Assembly (NCBI RefSeq): GCF_003182255.1
Contig: NZ_QGTQ01000028.1
Span: 17,914-81,913 of the forward strand
Reading direction: 5' to 3'
DNA from: Paenibacillus cellulosilyticus
GTDB lineage: Bacteria > Bacillota > Bacilli > Paenibacillales > Paenibacillaceae
Length of the DNA: 64,000 nucleotides
The position numbers and the translations under genes were made by a program. Position 1 is the first letter of the stretch; each line of letters starts with the position of its first letter. Of this stretch, positions 55,723-64,000 are shown in pieces. The notes beneath the pieces are model-generated. The model did not search any database and had not been told where the DNA came from. It worked only from the letters and a program-made list of their open reading frames with translations.

Positions 55723-58700
55723 ATGTTTAAGCGTTGTGCAGCAAGCGTCATTGCATTTCTACTTCTATTCACGCTAGCATTGCCCGTACAAGCAGAAACA
55801 ACAGAAGAAAATGCGGCAGACAGCACCGTCACGGAGGAAACACAGCCGGTCGACAATCCAGAAAGCGAGGTTCAGTCACTCCCGCTGCCAGAAGCCGAGG
55901 TGCAGCAAGAAGTTCCAATCATGAATCCCCCCGCTTCTGTAGAAGGTTTTCTTATACTAGGTGCAATGGATGGTTACGCCTTTAACAACGGCAGCTTCAC
56001 GTTCCATTACACGGAAGAGAACGGCGATACCACCAACTATTATTCGCAATCATTTAATGGGATGATCAATGTAAGCGAGCTCCCAATCCCACCAAAGTCG
56101 GTTGTCACACTATCCGTATCCGCTTTATTTAACGGGCTCCAATCTGATAATTCCATCCTCTATATCGATGAAATTAAGATGACGCGCGAGGACTTGATTA
56201 ATCTGGATATGTGGGATATTAATCCCAATGCCATACTAGCTCCACTGGATGCATCCTCTATTACGTTTAGTAATGCAATGCTCCAAGCTCCTAACGATTT
56301 TAGGACCACCAACCTAGCAAACCTATCTATTCTCACTACTCAAACCGCTTTGGATCTGAGCATTCGAGGAGAGCAGGAGCATACAGGATACCTCGTCACC
56401 CAGTCCTTTCCGATCGTCCCGAACGCAGCGCTGACCTTTAATCCTAATAACGTAAATACGGCCTCGACGCTTGTACTGCCTGATATCTGCCAATCCACGA
56501 GCATTGCAAACATGAATATGTATGCCGGATTCTCAGATATTAATAAACTCGTCGTGAATAACGGGGTTTATTCCATTTACTGCACGAAGCATAGTGAAAT
56601 CGAAGGCGGAGATCGCACCACAACTTGGAGTGCTGACCAAATCGATGTAACCGGGAATAAACAACTGCTAGTCGGACCTCCGGAACTCAACATTTCATGG
56701 TCAAGTTTTTCCGCGGACAGTTTTTGGATCGAATCGCGAATCAGCAATGGCGATTTCCAGTTGAACAGCATGACCGACCTGGTCGATGGTGAATATAAGG
56801 AACAAATCCAATCAAAGATTAAAATAACAGACAGCAAGAACGTAACGGTTTATGAATCCGAAGGAGAAAACTGGAGAAGCACTTATCATAATTTCGAGCC
56901 GCTGCTGTCCAGCGATACTTATACTTTTGAATTGACGGTTACGTACCCTGGTCTAACACAGCCGTTATCTATCAAGAAGTCGATTAACATATACAACCCT
57001 AATGACTACACGGGCAAAGGAATCATTGTTCAAGCTGAGAACGAAGCCGGACAACCTCTGCAGAACATGCAGGTCCAAGTATTCGAGAAGATACCACCAT
57101 ATATCGGCAATGGCGACAATGATGGAACGCAGTATTACTCCGAGCCTGCGTACACATCTTCAATTAGCAAAGGAGAAGCGCTTGTTATCCCAAGCAGCCT
57201 GCTTGTTGTAGGCCGCAGCTACGATGTTATCGTTACGGGTACTTCATCGAATAGTCAGCATACCGTCATGTACAAACAATCCGTTACCAATGACACGCAA
57301 CAGCTTCAACTAAAAGCGGCTAATCTCAAACACGTTACAGTCAGTGCCAACTACGCAACTTCCGAAGATACACTCGTTATCGCAATGATTGACGATTATA
57401 ACAACTCGATTGGTTGGCCATTCGCATCTCGATTCCAGAACAATCATCAGTCCGATCTCTATATTCAGACAGATAGCAAGCTGTCCATGATAACGAACTT
57501 ATATGATGAGAGCAGTGACACAGGCTATCTGCTTTCCAATAGCGTGAAGTTGTCTAACGATGACAACCAATCGTTCAGCATGAACGGAGCAACCGTTCAA
57601 ATTCAACTGCCGACAGGCTATGACAATGCGAAGCTGAAGGTAAGCTCGTTCGATTATTCCAGCAAATACGAGGCGAATCGTTATGTCGTTACGCAAGGCA
57701 TGAATATTACAGCCTCCTACTACGTTGAGTCTGACGGTTACCGTTATTCGTTCGATAAGGGCTTGGGCGGGGTTCAAAGCGATGTTAGCCTTCGCTTCGG
57801 ACGCGAGTTCAATAATCGCTTATCTTATAATCAAATCTTTGCCGCTGGAGAAGTGAATCAACGGGTTTATACGGATTATATGGATGAGCAGGACAACCTG
57901 TTGACGGACGTCGCGCCACTTGAAATTGCGAAGATCACAGATCGTGTCGACTCTACCTCTGATGAGATGACGTTCATGGTAGGAGAAGCGGATCATGCAA
58001 GCACAATGTCCGTTCAATCGACAGACAACGGGATTGCCTACACATCCGTTGATCCTTCTGACGATGGCCAGTCGGTCGCTGCTAATGGCTCTATTATTAA
58101 TTATCAGATGTATGATGCGTCCAACAATAGGATTGGCGGAGCACTGGGAACAGCGTCGACGCAGGAGGTTCAGGCAGATATACCGGCGCTGCTGGGCGAC
58201 TACTCGCTGCAAATTAGCAGCCAGCGATTCCCGGATACACTCGTCAAGCTGTCCGGGCAGGCGAACATCACTGCCGGGAACTCGTATGATGAGAATGCGC
58301 TTGTCATCCCAATCGAACCGCCGACTGGCTATACATCCGAGGACCTTGGATACGGGGATACCCGCCTGATACCGATTAAAAATCCTTCGTCTCCTATTAC
58401 GGGATGGGTATCGCAAGGCAAGATCTATTTCTACGACCCGTCCGGTATTGTTGCGAGTGAACAGTATGCTCTGCATATGACCGTCAATTTGAAGACGTCG
58501 AATGGAACGATTCTTTACTACAATCAAGTGAAGTTGACTGGCGCTCAGCTTCTCAGTCTACAGCAGATGAAGGCCCCATCCAATCTCGTAGCCGTAAAGG
58601 TAACCGACAAGCTGCCGAACGGTTTCGATTTGAACAATTTACGGGGCGAATTCCCTACGATCGGCAGTGAAGATGTATTATTCGACACCGATCTAAGCTG

Positions 58701-60678
58701 GAGCTATCAGAATAGCAGTCAGATCCGACTAGACACGATTCTGATGCGGCCACAAAACTTCCAACTCATTGAAGATGGTCGAAACTTAATCACATCTTAC
58801 TACCATCTGAAGAAACAGGTTCAGGTCAACTCGGCAGGTGGCATTACGTCCCTTACTGACTTAGGCACACATCGTTTGCAGCTGCAAAATAAAGCACCTT
58901 TTATTGCTTTCCGGTCAATTCTTCCGGGTACCCCTTCTTATCTTTACAGCTGGAACGATAGCAATCTATATGAACAAGCTTATGTCGGCCCTGGTAATTA
59001 CAAATTTATGTTCATGACGAGTTCGTACTCGCAAGGGGAAATCCCTTGGAAATTACAGTGGATCACTACGAAGACCTATAATATGAACCAGGACACGGTC
59101 ATTCCGTTCACTGGCAAAGTCGAATTATCCCAGTCCAAATTGAATTTTACGCAGCGAACAAAGAACGGTACAACGACATTGTCCTTTAAACCAGCATTTA
59201 TTAGTGGTGGTTTGGCACTTCAGCGGGTGGAAACGATTGCTGCAGGCAACGGCAGCTACACCTATACGGTTCCGGCAATCATTACAATTAAGGACAGCAG
59301 CAAGAAGAAAATTTACGAAGCCGTTTCTTACAGCTATGACACCGATGCCAATTATGAGATTACCAAGACGCTTGCTGATGGCACTTACACCATCACCTTC
59401 AGCCAGCCAATCGGACCAAATGACGAAGTGGTATTATCCAAGACATTCACGGTCGGATCTAGTGTAGCGGGAGGCGGAGGCGGCATCCCTATCGTTGGTG
59501 GTGGCGGCGGCGTACCATCTACCAGTGAGGACACCAGCACAGAGAATAACAGCGGTAATGAGTCTGAATCACCGAAAAGCAAGACCTTCAAATCTGAGGA
59601 TATTCCTGCAGCAGTCAATGGTACGGTTACACTGCCGGTTCAGGACAGCCAGCGTGTCGATATCGCTGCGTCGTTATTGAAGGGTGAAGGTGCGAGGAAT
59701 AAGCTGGTGTTAACAGGTGACGACTCCACCATTACGTTACCGCCAGAAGTGCTGCAGCAGCTTTCCGACCTGATCGGAACGGACAAGCTGGCAGATGCAC
59801 AAATTTCGTTATCCTTTGCTCCGGTCAGTGAAGCACAAGTAACAGATGCTATTCAGCCTTCCTCCGGCAGTACGGTTAAACCCGTCGGACCTGTTTACGA
59901 GTTTAAGCTCACAATAACAGCGAAGGATGGCACGCCAGTTACACTCTCCAAGTTCAATGCGCCGATTACGGTAGCGTTCGAGGTAGACAGCGATGCCAAC
60001 AAGTCGTTAACGAATGTGTACTACATTGCAGATGACGGCGCGCTGACCTACGTACCTGGGCATTGGGAGAACGGTAAGCTGGTCGCTCAGATCAGTCACT
60101 TCAGCCAATATGGCGTCCTTGAAGCGCATCGCTCGTTTGCAGATATTAGCGCCACCCATTGGGCGCATGATGCAATCGAACAATTAGCAGCGAGACAAAT
60201 TGTACAAGGCGTATCGGACAATACATTTGCTCCGAACAGGAAGATTACGCGGGCGGAGTTCACCGCTATGATCGTCAATGCGCTTGGACTTACATCATCG
60301 CAGCCTGCGACATTCAGTGATGTCCCGAGTACAGCTTGGTATGCGGAGGCGGTCGCTGCGGCATTTGAGAACAACCTGATCAAAGGCATCAGTGCTAGCG
60401 AATTCGCTCCTAACAAGTCCATCTCACGCGAAGAGATGGCTGTTATCATCGTCAATGCACTGAAGCTGAAACAAGCAGCTTTGCAGACGGATGCTAAACC
60501 AGTCTCCTTCAACGATACAAGCGCGATTAGCAGTTGGGCTTCAGAAGCGGTGAATACCGCATCTGCGAATGGCCTGATCAACGGCAATGGTACAGGCGGA
60601 TTTAATCCGCGAGGTATGACAACACGTGCAGAAGCCGCACAAGTGCTCATGAAATTGATTACCTTACTCGAGCAATAG
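55723..60678 (+). CDS. Large secreted S-layer homology (SLH) domain protein
   Basis: 1651 residues. Signal peptide MFKRCAASVIAFLLLFTLALPVQA, cut after AQA-type ALPVQA. A Thr/Glu-rich linker is followed by about 1200 residues of beta-rich sequence without a family I can name, with possible Ig/FN3-like units. A Gly-rich hinge (about 1248-1265, GGGGGIPIVGGGGG) precedes a ZU5/DUF-like segment (VTLSKFNAPITVAFEVD, VYYIADDGALTYVPGHWENG). Three SLH domains close the protein at about 1470-1522, 1527-1586 and 1592-1648 (HWAHDAIEQLAARQIVQG, ITRAEFTAMIVNALGL). SLH domains bind pyruvylated cell-wall polymer. Ligand or role unknown. Confidence 0.9.
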   Translation: MFKRCAASVIAFLLLFTLALPVQAETTEENAADSTVTEETQPVDNPESEVQSLPLPEAEVQQEVPIMNPPASVEGFLILGAMDGYAFNNGSFTFHYTEENGDTTNYYSQSFNGMINVSELPIPPKSVVTLSVSALFNGLQSDNSILYIDEIKMTREDLINLDMWDINPNAILAPLDASSITFSNAMLQAPNDFRTTNLANLSILTTQTALDLSIRGEQEHTGYLVTQSFPIVPNAALTFNPNNVNTASTLVLPDICQSTSIANMNMYAGFSDINKLVVNNGVYSIYCTKHSEIEGGDRTTTWSADQIDVTGNKQLLVGPPELNISWSSFSADSFWIESRISNGDFQLNSMTDLVDGEYKEQIQSKIKITDSKNVTVYESEGENWRSTYHNFEPLLSSDTYTFELTVTYPGLTQPLSIKKSINIYNPNDYTGKGIIVQAENEAGQPLQNMQVQVFEKIPPYIGNGDNDGTQYYSEPAYTSSISKGEALVIPSSLLVVGRSYDVIVTGTSSNSQHTVMYKQSVTNDTQQLQLKAANLKHVTVSANYATSEDTLVIAMIDDYNNSIGWPFASRFQNNHQSDLYIQTDSKLSMITNLYDESSDTGYLLSNSVKLSNDDNQSFSMNGATVQIQLPTGYDNAKLKVSSFDYSSKYEANRYVVTQGMNITASYYVESDGYRYSFDKGLGGVQSDVSLRFGREFNNRLSYNQIFAAGEVNQRVYTDYMDEQDNLLTDVAPLEIAKITDRVDSTSDEMTFMVGEADHASTMSVQSTDNGIAYTSVDPSDDGQSVAANGSIINYQMYDASNNRIGGALGTASTQEVQADIPALLGDYSLQISSQRFPDTLVKLSGQANITAGNSYDENALVIPIEPPTGYTSEDLGYGDTRLIPIKNPSSPITGWVSQGKIYFYDPSGIVASEQYALHMTVNLKTSNGTILYYNQVKLTGAQLLSLQQMKAPSNLVAVKVTDKLPNGFDLNNLRGEFPTIGSEDVLFDTDLSWSYQNSSQIRLDTILMRPQNFQLIEDGRNLITSYYHLKKQVQVNSAGGITSLTDLGTHRLQLQNKAPFIAFRSILPGTPSYLYSWNDSNLYEQAYVGPGNYKFMFMTSSYSQGEIPWKLQWITTKTYNMNQDTVIPFTGKVELSQSKLNFTQRTKNGTTTLSFKPAFISGGLALQRVETIAAGNGSYTYTVPAIITIKDSSKKKIYEAVSYSYDTDANYEITKTLADGTYTITFSQPIGPNDEVVLSKTFTVGSSVAGGGGGIPIVGGGGGVPSTSEDTSTENNSGNESESPKSKTFKSEDIPAAVNGTVTLPVQDSQRVDIAASLLKGEGARNKLVLTGDDSTITLPPEVLQQLSDLIGTDKLADAQISLSFAPVSEAQVTDAIQPSSGSTVKPVGPVYEFKLTITAKDGTPVTLSKFNAPITVAFEVDSDANKSLTNVYYIADDGALTYVPGHWENGKLVAQISHFSQYGVLEAHRSFADISATHWAHDAIEQLAARQIVQGVSDNTFAPNRKITRAEFTAMIVNALGLTSSQPATFSDVPSTAWYAEAVAAAFENNLIKGISASEFAPNKSISREEMAVIIVNALKLKQAALQTDAKPVSFNDTSAISSWASEAVNTASANGLINGNGTGGFNPRGMTTRAEAAQVLMKLITLLEQ

Positions 60679-60733
60679 AATGAATGAGGGACCCGAGCAA
60701 TCGGGTCTCTTCCCGTATACCGATGAGAAAGAG

Positions 60734-62515
60734 ATGGATCACATCATGATAAAGCAAGCGATTAATCAGAAGCTTACGGTCGGAACAATAACACTCCTAC
60801 TCTTCCTGCTAAGTGGTCCGTGGTTTCACGGATTCCTGCTTGAATCTGAACAGATGGCAGCTGTTCTCGTCATTTCGATAGGCTTCATCCTGTTCTTGAT
60901 TAAACAACGGCTCCAAGGCAGTGCGGAGTTGTACTTGCTAGCCGCCTTCTTTGTCTTATACGCGATAAGCTTAACCTACGGTGATGATCATCACGAAGCG
61001 CTGACTGGGCTGCTTAGAGCCGTAATGCTCATCCCGCTGCTTCTGTTCGTCCAATCGGCTGAGCAGCAAGTGATGAATCGAATATGGACCGTATGGACAT
61101 GGGTCGTCGGTTTCTCGGTACCCATCGCGATCATATCCAATCGCTTCGTCGACGGTCGCCTCGCCGGATATATCGATTATGCCAACAGCTATGCGGTTGT
61201 GCTGTTAGTTGGCCTAATTATGGCTATCGCTATGTCGGTCGTTCAACCGTCCTTCATCCCATGGATGCAAATCCCGATCTTCTTATGCGCTGCTGGCATC
61301 TATATGACACAATCGCGAACGGTACTTGTGCTTATGCTTACCGTCGTTCCTGTACTATGGTTTATCCTTAGGCGAGATATGGCTGTATTATGGCTCCACT
61401 CGTGTATCAGCAATGTGCTGGGCATCGGGGCTGCGGCTGCATACAGCTGGACTCCGCTGCTTTGTATCCCGGCAGCTATCTTATTTGGGCTAGTACTTCG
61501 ATTTCCATTGAACCGTATCACGATTTCAAGCCGCTCCATCAAGCTTGTACTCGTATGCGCCATTCCTGTGTTAGCTGTTGTTCTTATTTGGATGGGCCCA
61601 GGCATGGCAGAACGCTGGAGCACCTTTACTTCGCGTACGGGAGAAGGTGCGACGAGGCTTGTCTATTATCGCGATGCATGGTCGCTCGTATTGGACTCGC
61701 CGATATGGGGCTGCGGTGCAGGAGCATGGTCCAATCTGCAATATGCTTATCGTTCATCCGATTACTTCACCGCTTATGTTCACAGTGGGCCGCTTCAGGT
61801 CATGATGGAGGTCGGCATCATTGGTTTTATGCTGCTGGCCGCAGCCTGCATCTGGCCGATTGTTCGAGGCTTACTAGCTGCTAGAAGCTTGGAGTCGACG
61901 GAAGCAAAATTATACGTCATTCGCGCACTAGCTGGTGGTGTACTGCTGCTGCATAGTTTAGTCGATTTCTCTCTATCGTTTCCTTATATCCTTGGACTTT
62001 TCTTTATCTTAGTCGCGGTCCCAGCTACTAGCCAGCGTGCAGACTCGGCGACAACAAGTAAGCACCGTCACCTTATCTTCAAGTCAACCGCTATACTCGT
62101 CGCAGCCGGTACGTTCGTATTGTCGACGATGCTGCTGGTATCCGATCGGCTTCAACAGTCCGCCGCTCAGGCCTATTCCGAGGCACGTAAAGCGGATGCT
62201 GTACAGCTGCTTGATCGAAGCGCGGACTACGCGATCTGGCCAGACCGAATCTATGACCGCAAGGCACGTATGTATCTGCTTGAATACGACGCCACCCACG
62301 ATCGTCGCTATCTCGAGGTTGCACAGCAGGACAATGACCGAGCGCTCGCGATCTATCCGAATCACATCGGATATGAGAAGCTGCGCAGCGACATTTACTG
62401 GCGTCTTGGCAACAAAGATAAAGCCGTACAGCTGCTGAGCGAACTCGTCGATCAGAATCATTTTATGGATCAATGGCATGAGGATTTGAAGCAGAAGCAA
62501 GCACAAATGAAATAG
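60734..62515 (+). CDS. O-antigen ligase / Wzy-like membrane polymerase
   Basis: About 593 residues with some ten to twelve hydrophobic segments. The Wzy_C region includes RTGEGATRLVYYRDAWSLVLDSPIWGCGAGAWSN and YVHSGPLQVMMEVGIIGFML, the periplasmic loop with conserved Arg and His. A C-terminal soluble part (about 480-590) is TPR-like. Such enzymes polymerise or ligate surface polysaccharide or protein glycans. The frame is open from 60680, but that start has no ribosome site and would run through a GACCCGA/TCGGGTC hairpin; 60734 or 60746 is more likely. Follows the SLH gene by 55 bp, so they may be co-transcribed. Confidence 0.82.
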   Translation: MDHIMIKQAINQKLTVGTITLLLFLLSGPWFHGFLLESEQMAAVLVISIGFILFLIKQRLQGSAELYLLAAFFVLYAISLTYGDDHHEALTGLLRAVMLIPLLLFVQSAEQQVMNRIWTVWTWVVGFSVPIAIISNRFVDGRLAGYIDYANSYAVVLLVGLIMAIAMSVVQPSFIPWMQIPIFLCAAGIYMTQSRTVLVLMLTVVPVLWFILRRDMAVLWLHSCISNVLGIGAAAAYSWTPLLCIPAAILFGLVLRFPLNRITISSRSIKLVLVCAIPVLAVVLIWMGPGMAERWSTFTSRTGEGATRLVYYRDAWSLVLDSPIWGCGAGAWSNLQYAYRSSDYFTAYVHSGPLQVMMEVGIIGFMLLAAACIWPIVRGLLAARSLESTEAKLYVIRALAGGVLLLHSLVDFSLSFPYILGLFFILVAVPATSQRADSATTSKHRHLIFKSTAILVAAGTFVLSTMLLVSDRLQQSAAQAYSEARKADAVQLLDRSADYAIWPDRIYDRKARMYLLEYDATHDRRYLEVAQQDNDRALAIYPNHIGYEKLRSDIYWRLGNKDKAVQLLSELVDQNHFMDQWHEDLKQKQAQMK

Positions 62516-62531
62516 TTTAATCGCTTGCCAC

Positions 62532-62575
62532 ACTGTCGCGGGACTGGTCATCTACTTGGCTAATCCCGCGGCAGT
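62532..62575 (+). terminator. Terminator of the Wzy-like gene
   Basis: ACTGTCGCGGGA, 20-nt loop, TCCCGCGGCAGT (12 bp, one wobble), then TTGTTGTT. Confidence 0.78.
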
Positions 62576-62655
62576 TTGTTGTTCTGGTGGTAGTCATAAT
62601 CTCTGAACTTCACGTTGCCGGATATGGGATGTCTATTGCACCGCCTGTCTGCCCC

Positions 62656-62690
62656 TCTCCTCTCCTCTCCTCTCCTCTCCTCTCCTCTCC
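62656..62690 (+). repeat. Pentanucleotide microsatellite (TCTCC)7
   Basis: Seven perfect TCTCC units in the gap between the Wzy-like gene and fabI. Confidence 0.95.
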
Positions 62691-62717
62691 TGCTCATGCC
62701 ATTACCTCTATCTCTGC

Positions 62718-62771
62718 TACCTCTACCTCTACCTCTACCTCTACCTCTACCTCTACCTCTATCTCTACCTC
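62718..62771 (+). repeat. Hexanucleotide microsatellite (TACCTC)9
   Basis: Nine TACCTC units, one of them TATCTC, followed by two TGCTTC units. With the neighbouring TCTCC tract it makes a pyrimidine-rich block 165-315 bp upstream of the fabI promoter. The rest of 62516-63032 holds a terminator, the fabI promoter and the FapR box. Confidence 0.93.
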
Positions 62772-62934
62772 TGCTTCTGCTTCTGCCTTCCTATCTCCAT
62801 CTCCAACTCCATCACTTGACCTGCCAACTAGAATGTCCGATATCAACACATACATCTCTCCTTCATTCTCACCGTGATCTTGTAACCTTTCATCTTCTCG
62901 AGTCAAATAACAACGCTCCTATTTAGCTATGTAT

Positions 62935-62964
62935 TTGCTTCTCCCCCGCAGTTAAAGCTATAAT
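62935..62964 (+). promoter_or_regulatory. Sigma-A promoter of fabI
   Basis: TTGCTT (62935-62940), 18-bp spacer, consensus TATAAT (62959-62964). Confidence 0.7.
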
Positions 62965-62976
62965 GGGCTTATACGA

Positions 62977-62993
62977 TTAGCATCTGGTACTAA
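62977..62993. promoter_or_regulatory. FapR operator in front of fabI
   Basis: TTAGCATCTGGTACTAA matches the 17-bp FapR site (TTAGTACCTGATACTAA form) at most positions and lies just after the predicted start of transcription. A further TTAGTACTAA half-site follows at 62997. FapR represses fatty-acid genes until malonyl-CoA rises. Confidence 0.75.
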
Positions 62994-63032
62994 TAGTTAG
63001 TACTAATTCATAGACATCTTGGAGGTAAGACA

Positions 63033-63809
63033 ATGACCGGATTAATGAATGGGAAGAACGTCGTCGTCATGGGGGTGGCGAATGAGCGCAGCCTTGCTTG
63101 GGGCATTGCGAAGTCACTGCACAGCGCAGGAGCAAAGCTGATTTTCACATACCGGAAGGAACGCTCGCTCGCTAAGCTGACCGGACTGCTGCAGGATGCG
63201 ACGATCGAACCGCTGATGTGCGTATCGTGCGACGTGAACGACGATGCGAGCATCGCTGCGGCATTCGAGGAGATAAAGCAGCAAGCAGGCGTTATTCACG
63301 GACTCGTCCATTCGGTCGCTTTCGCCGAGAAGGATGAACTGAAGGGCGAATACGTCGACACTTCGCGCGAAGGGTTCCTGCTCGCACAAGACACGAGCGC
63401 TTACTCGCTCGTAGCGGTTGCACGAGAAGCGAAGAAGCTGATGACAGAAGGCGGCAGCATCGTTACGCAATCGTATATTGGTGCTAGCCGTGTCGTGCGC
63501 AACTATAACGTGATGGGCGTGGCGAAAGCTTCGCTTGAAGCAAGCGTCAGATATTTGGCCGAAGACCTTGGCAAATACGGTATTCGCGTCAATGCAGTAT
63601 CCGCAGGCCCGATTCGTACGCTCGCAGCCAAAGGCGTATCTGGCTTCAACGATATTATGACGACAATTGAAGAGCGCGCGCCGCTGCGCCGCAATATCGA
63701 CCAGGACGAGGTAGGCGACGCGACCCTGTTCCTGCTCAGCAACCTGTCACGCGGTGTTACTGGCGATGTGCTGCATGTCGACGCCGGCTATCATATTCTA
63801 GGGCTCTAA
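63033..63809 (+). CDS. fabI: Enoyl-[acyl-carrier-protein] reductase (NADH), FabI type
   Basis: Last reduction in each round of fatty-acid elongation. 258 residues, SDR fold. Nucleotide site VVVMGVANERSLAWGIAKSL. Catalytic Tyr-x6-Lys as YNVMGVAK, with the first Tyr in SYIGASRVV. Substrate-loop region AGPIRTLAAKGVSGF, and C-terminal VTGDVLHVDAGYHILGL. RBS GGAGG. Preceded by promoter and FapR box. Target family of triclosan-type inhibitors. Confidence 0.96.
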   Translation: MTGLMNGKNVVVMGVANERSLAWGIAKSLHSAGAKLIFTYRKERSLAKLTGLLQDATIEPLMCVSCDVNDDASIAAAFEEIKQQAGVIHGLVHSVAFAEKDELKGEYVDTSREGFLLAQDTSAYSLVAVAREAKKLMTEGGSIVTQSYIGASRVVRNYNVMGVAKASLEASVRYLAEDLGKYGIRVNAVSAGPIRTLAAKGVSGFNDIMTTIEERAPLRRNIDQDEVGDATLFLLSNLSRGVTGDVLHVDAGYHILGL

Positions 63810-63963
63810 TAAGCGACGGCTGCTCAGCCGACGATTCCCTTAGCTGTGTATTGAACGTAACGATTGCCACAGCGGCTATTCAGCGAAAACAGCCATCGAT
63901 GAATGTGTAAACATTCCTGTAGAGTCTAAGAATTGAGCTTGGACAAAAAAAGGAGCGCCTCGT

Positions 63964-64000
63964 ATGATGGGGGTTGAACGGATCAATGTCCTAATACCCA
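63964..64000 (+). CDS. Start of an unidentified gene (cut by window edge)
   Basis: AAAAAAAGGAG is followed 8 nt later by ATGATGGGGGTTGAACGG, giving MMGVERINVLIP before the window ends. The ribosome site is strong, but twelve residues do not allow identification. No gene is seen in the gap 63810-63963. Confidence 0.5.
   Translation, partial: MMGVERINVLIP

Noticed and set aside
62587..62926. Ser/Thr/Leu-rich ORFs across the microsatellites
   Set aside because: Products are simple translations of TCTCC and TACCTC repeats, in overlapping frames.

Overview
This is a chromosomal window from an endospore-forming Firmicute, most likely Paenibacillus or a close relative (Paenibacillaceae). The evidence is a complete Bacillus-type purine operon led by a guanine riboswitch, a gerA-type germinant receptor operon, a LysM-GH18 spore-type hydrolase, a very large S-layer homology protein, a FapR-type site in front of fabI, moderately high GC and long arrays of intergenic palindromes. 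I saw no insertion sequence, prophage, CRISPR array, rRNA or tRNA.

Layout. 1-4153 (minus): a secreted multidomain GH13 amylase/amylopullulanase that runs off the left edge, with two LacI-family operators behind it. 4.7-10.5 kb: cardiolipin synthase, a phosphate transporter with its DUF47 partner, a DUF3048 lipoprotein, an alpha/beta hydrolase and a 39-residue membrane miniprotein. 10.5-26.8 kb (minus): the purine operon in the order purE-K-B-C-S-Q-L-F-M-N-H-D. It has a sigma-A promoter, a probable PurR operator and a leader of about 650 nt that holds a guanine aptamer and a terminator. The operon is broken by three non-coding inserts: 95-bp repeats between purC and purB, seventeen 51-bp hairpin repeats between purN and purH, and a structured element between purH and purD. 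That last element has a sister copy in the purE leader. 26.9-37.3 kb (plus): three genes whose products lack signal peptides, namely a 1923-residue protein with about 18 carboxypeptidase-regulatory-like repeats, a LysM-GH18 hydrolase, and a choice-of-anchor-A protein with seven DUF11-like repeats. I infer a spore-surface locus.

37.4-45.6 kb: a nitroreductase, two small unknown genes, a guanine/hypoxanthine permease under a second guanine riboswitch, a YdeI-like protein, divergent cysK and osmC-like genes, guaA, and a FhuF-type ferric reductase behind paired Fur boxes. 45.8-49.7 kb: a germinant receptor operon in the order permease, A subunit, C lipoprotein. 50-55.5 kb (minus): MoxR ATPase, DUF58 protein and a TgpA-like transglutaminase with an unusual insertion in its catalytic domain. 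55.7-62.5 kb: a 1651-residue SLH protein followed by an O-antigen-ligase-like polymerase. 63-64 kb: fabI and the first codons of a further gene.

Purine metabolism is the unifying theme. De novo synthesis (pur), GMP formation (guaA) and base salvage (permease) lie within 35 kb. Two of these units carry guanine aptamers, so high guanine should switch off both synthesis and uptake. A second theme is the cell and spore surface: SLH protein, polymerase, repeat proteins, germinant receptor, transglutaminase and cardiolipin synthase.
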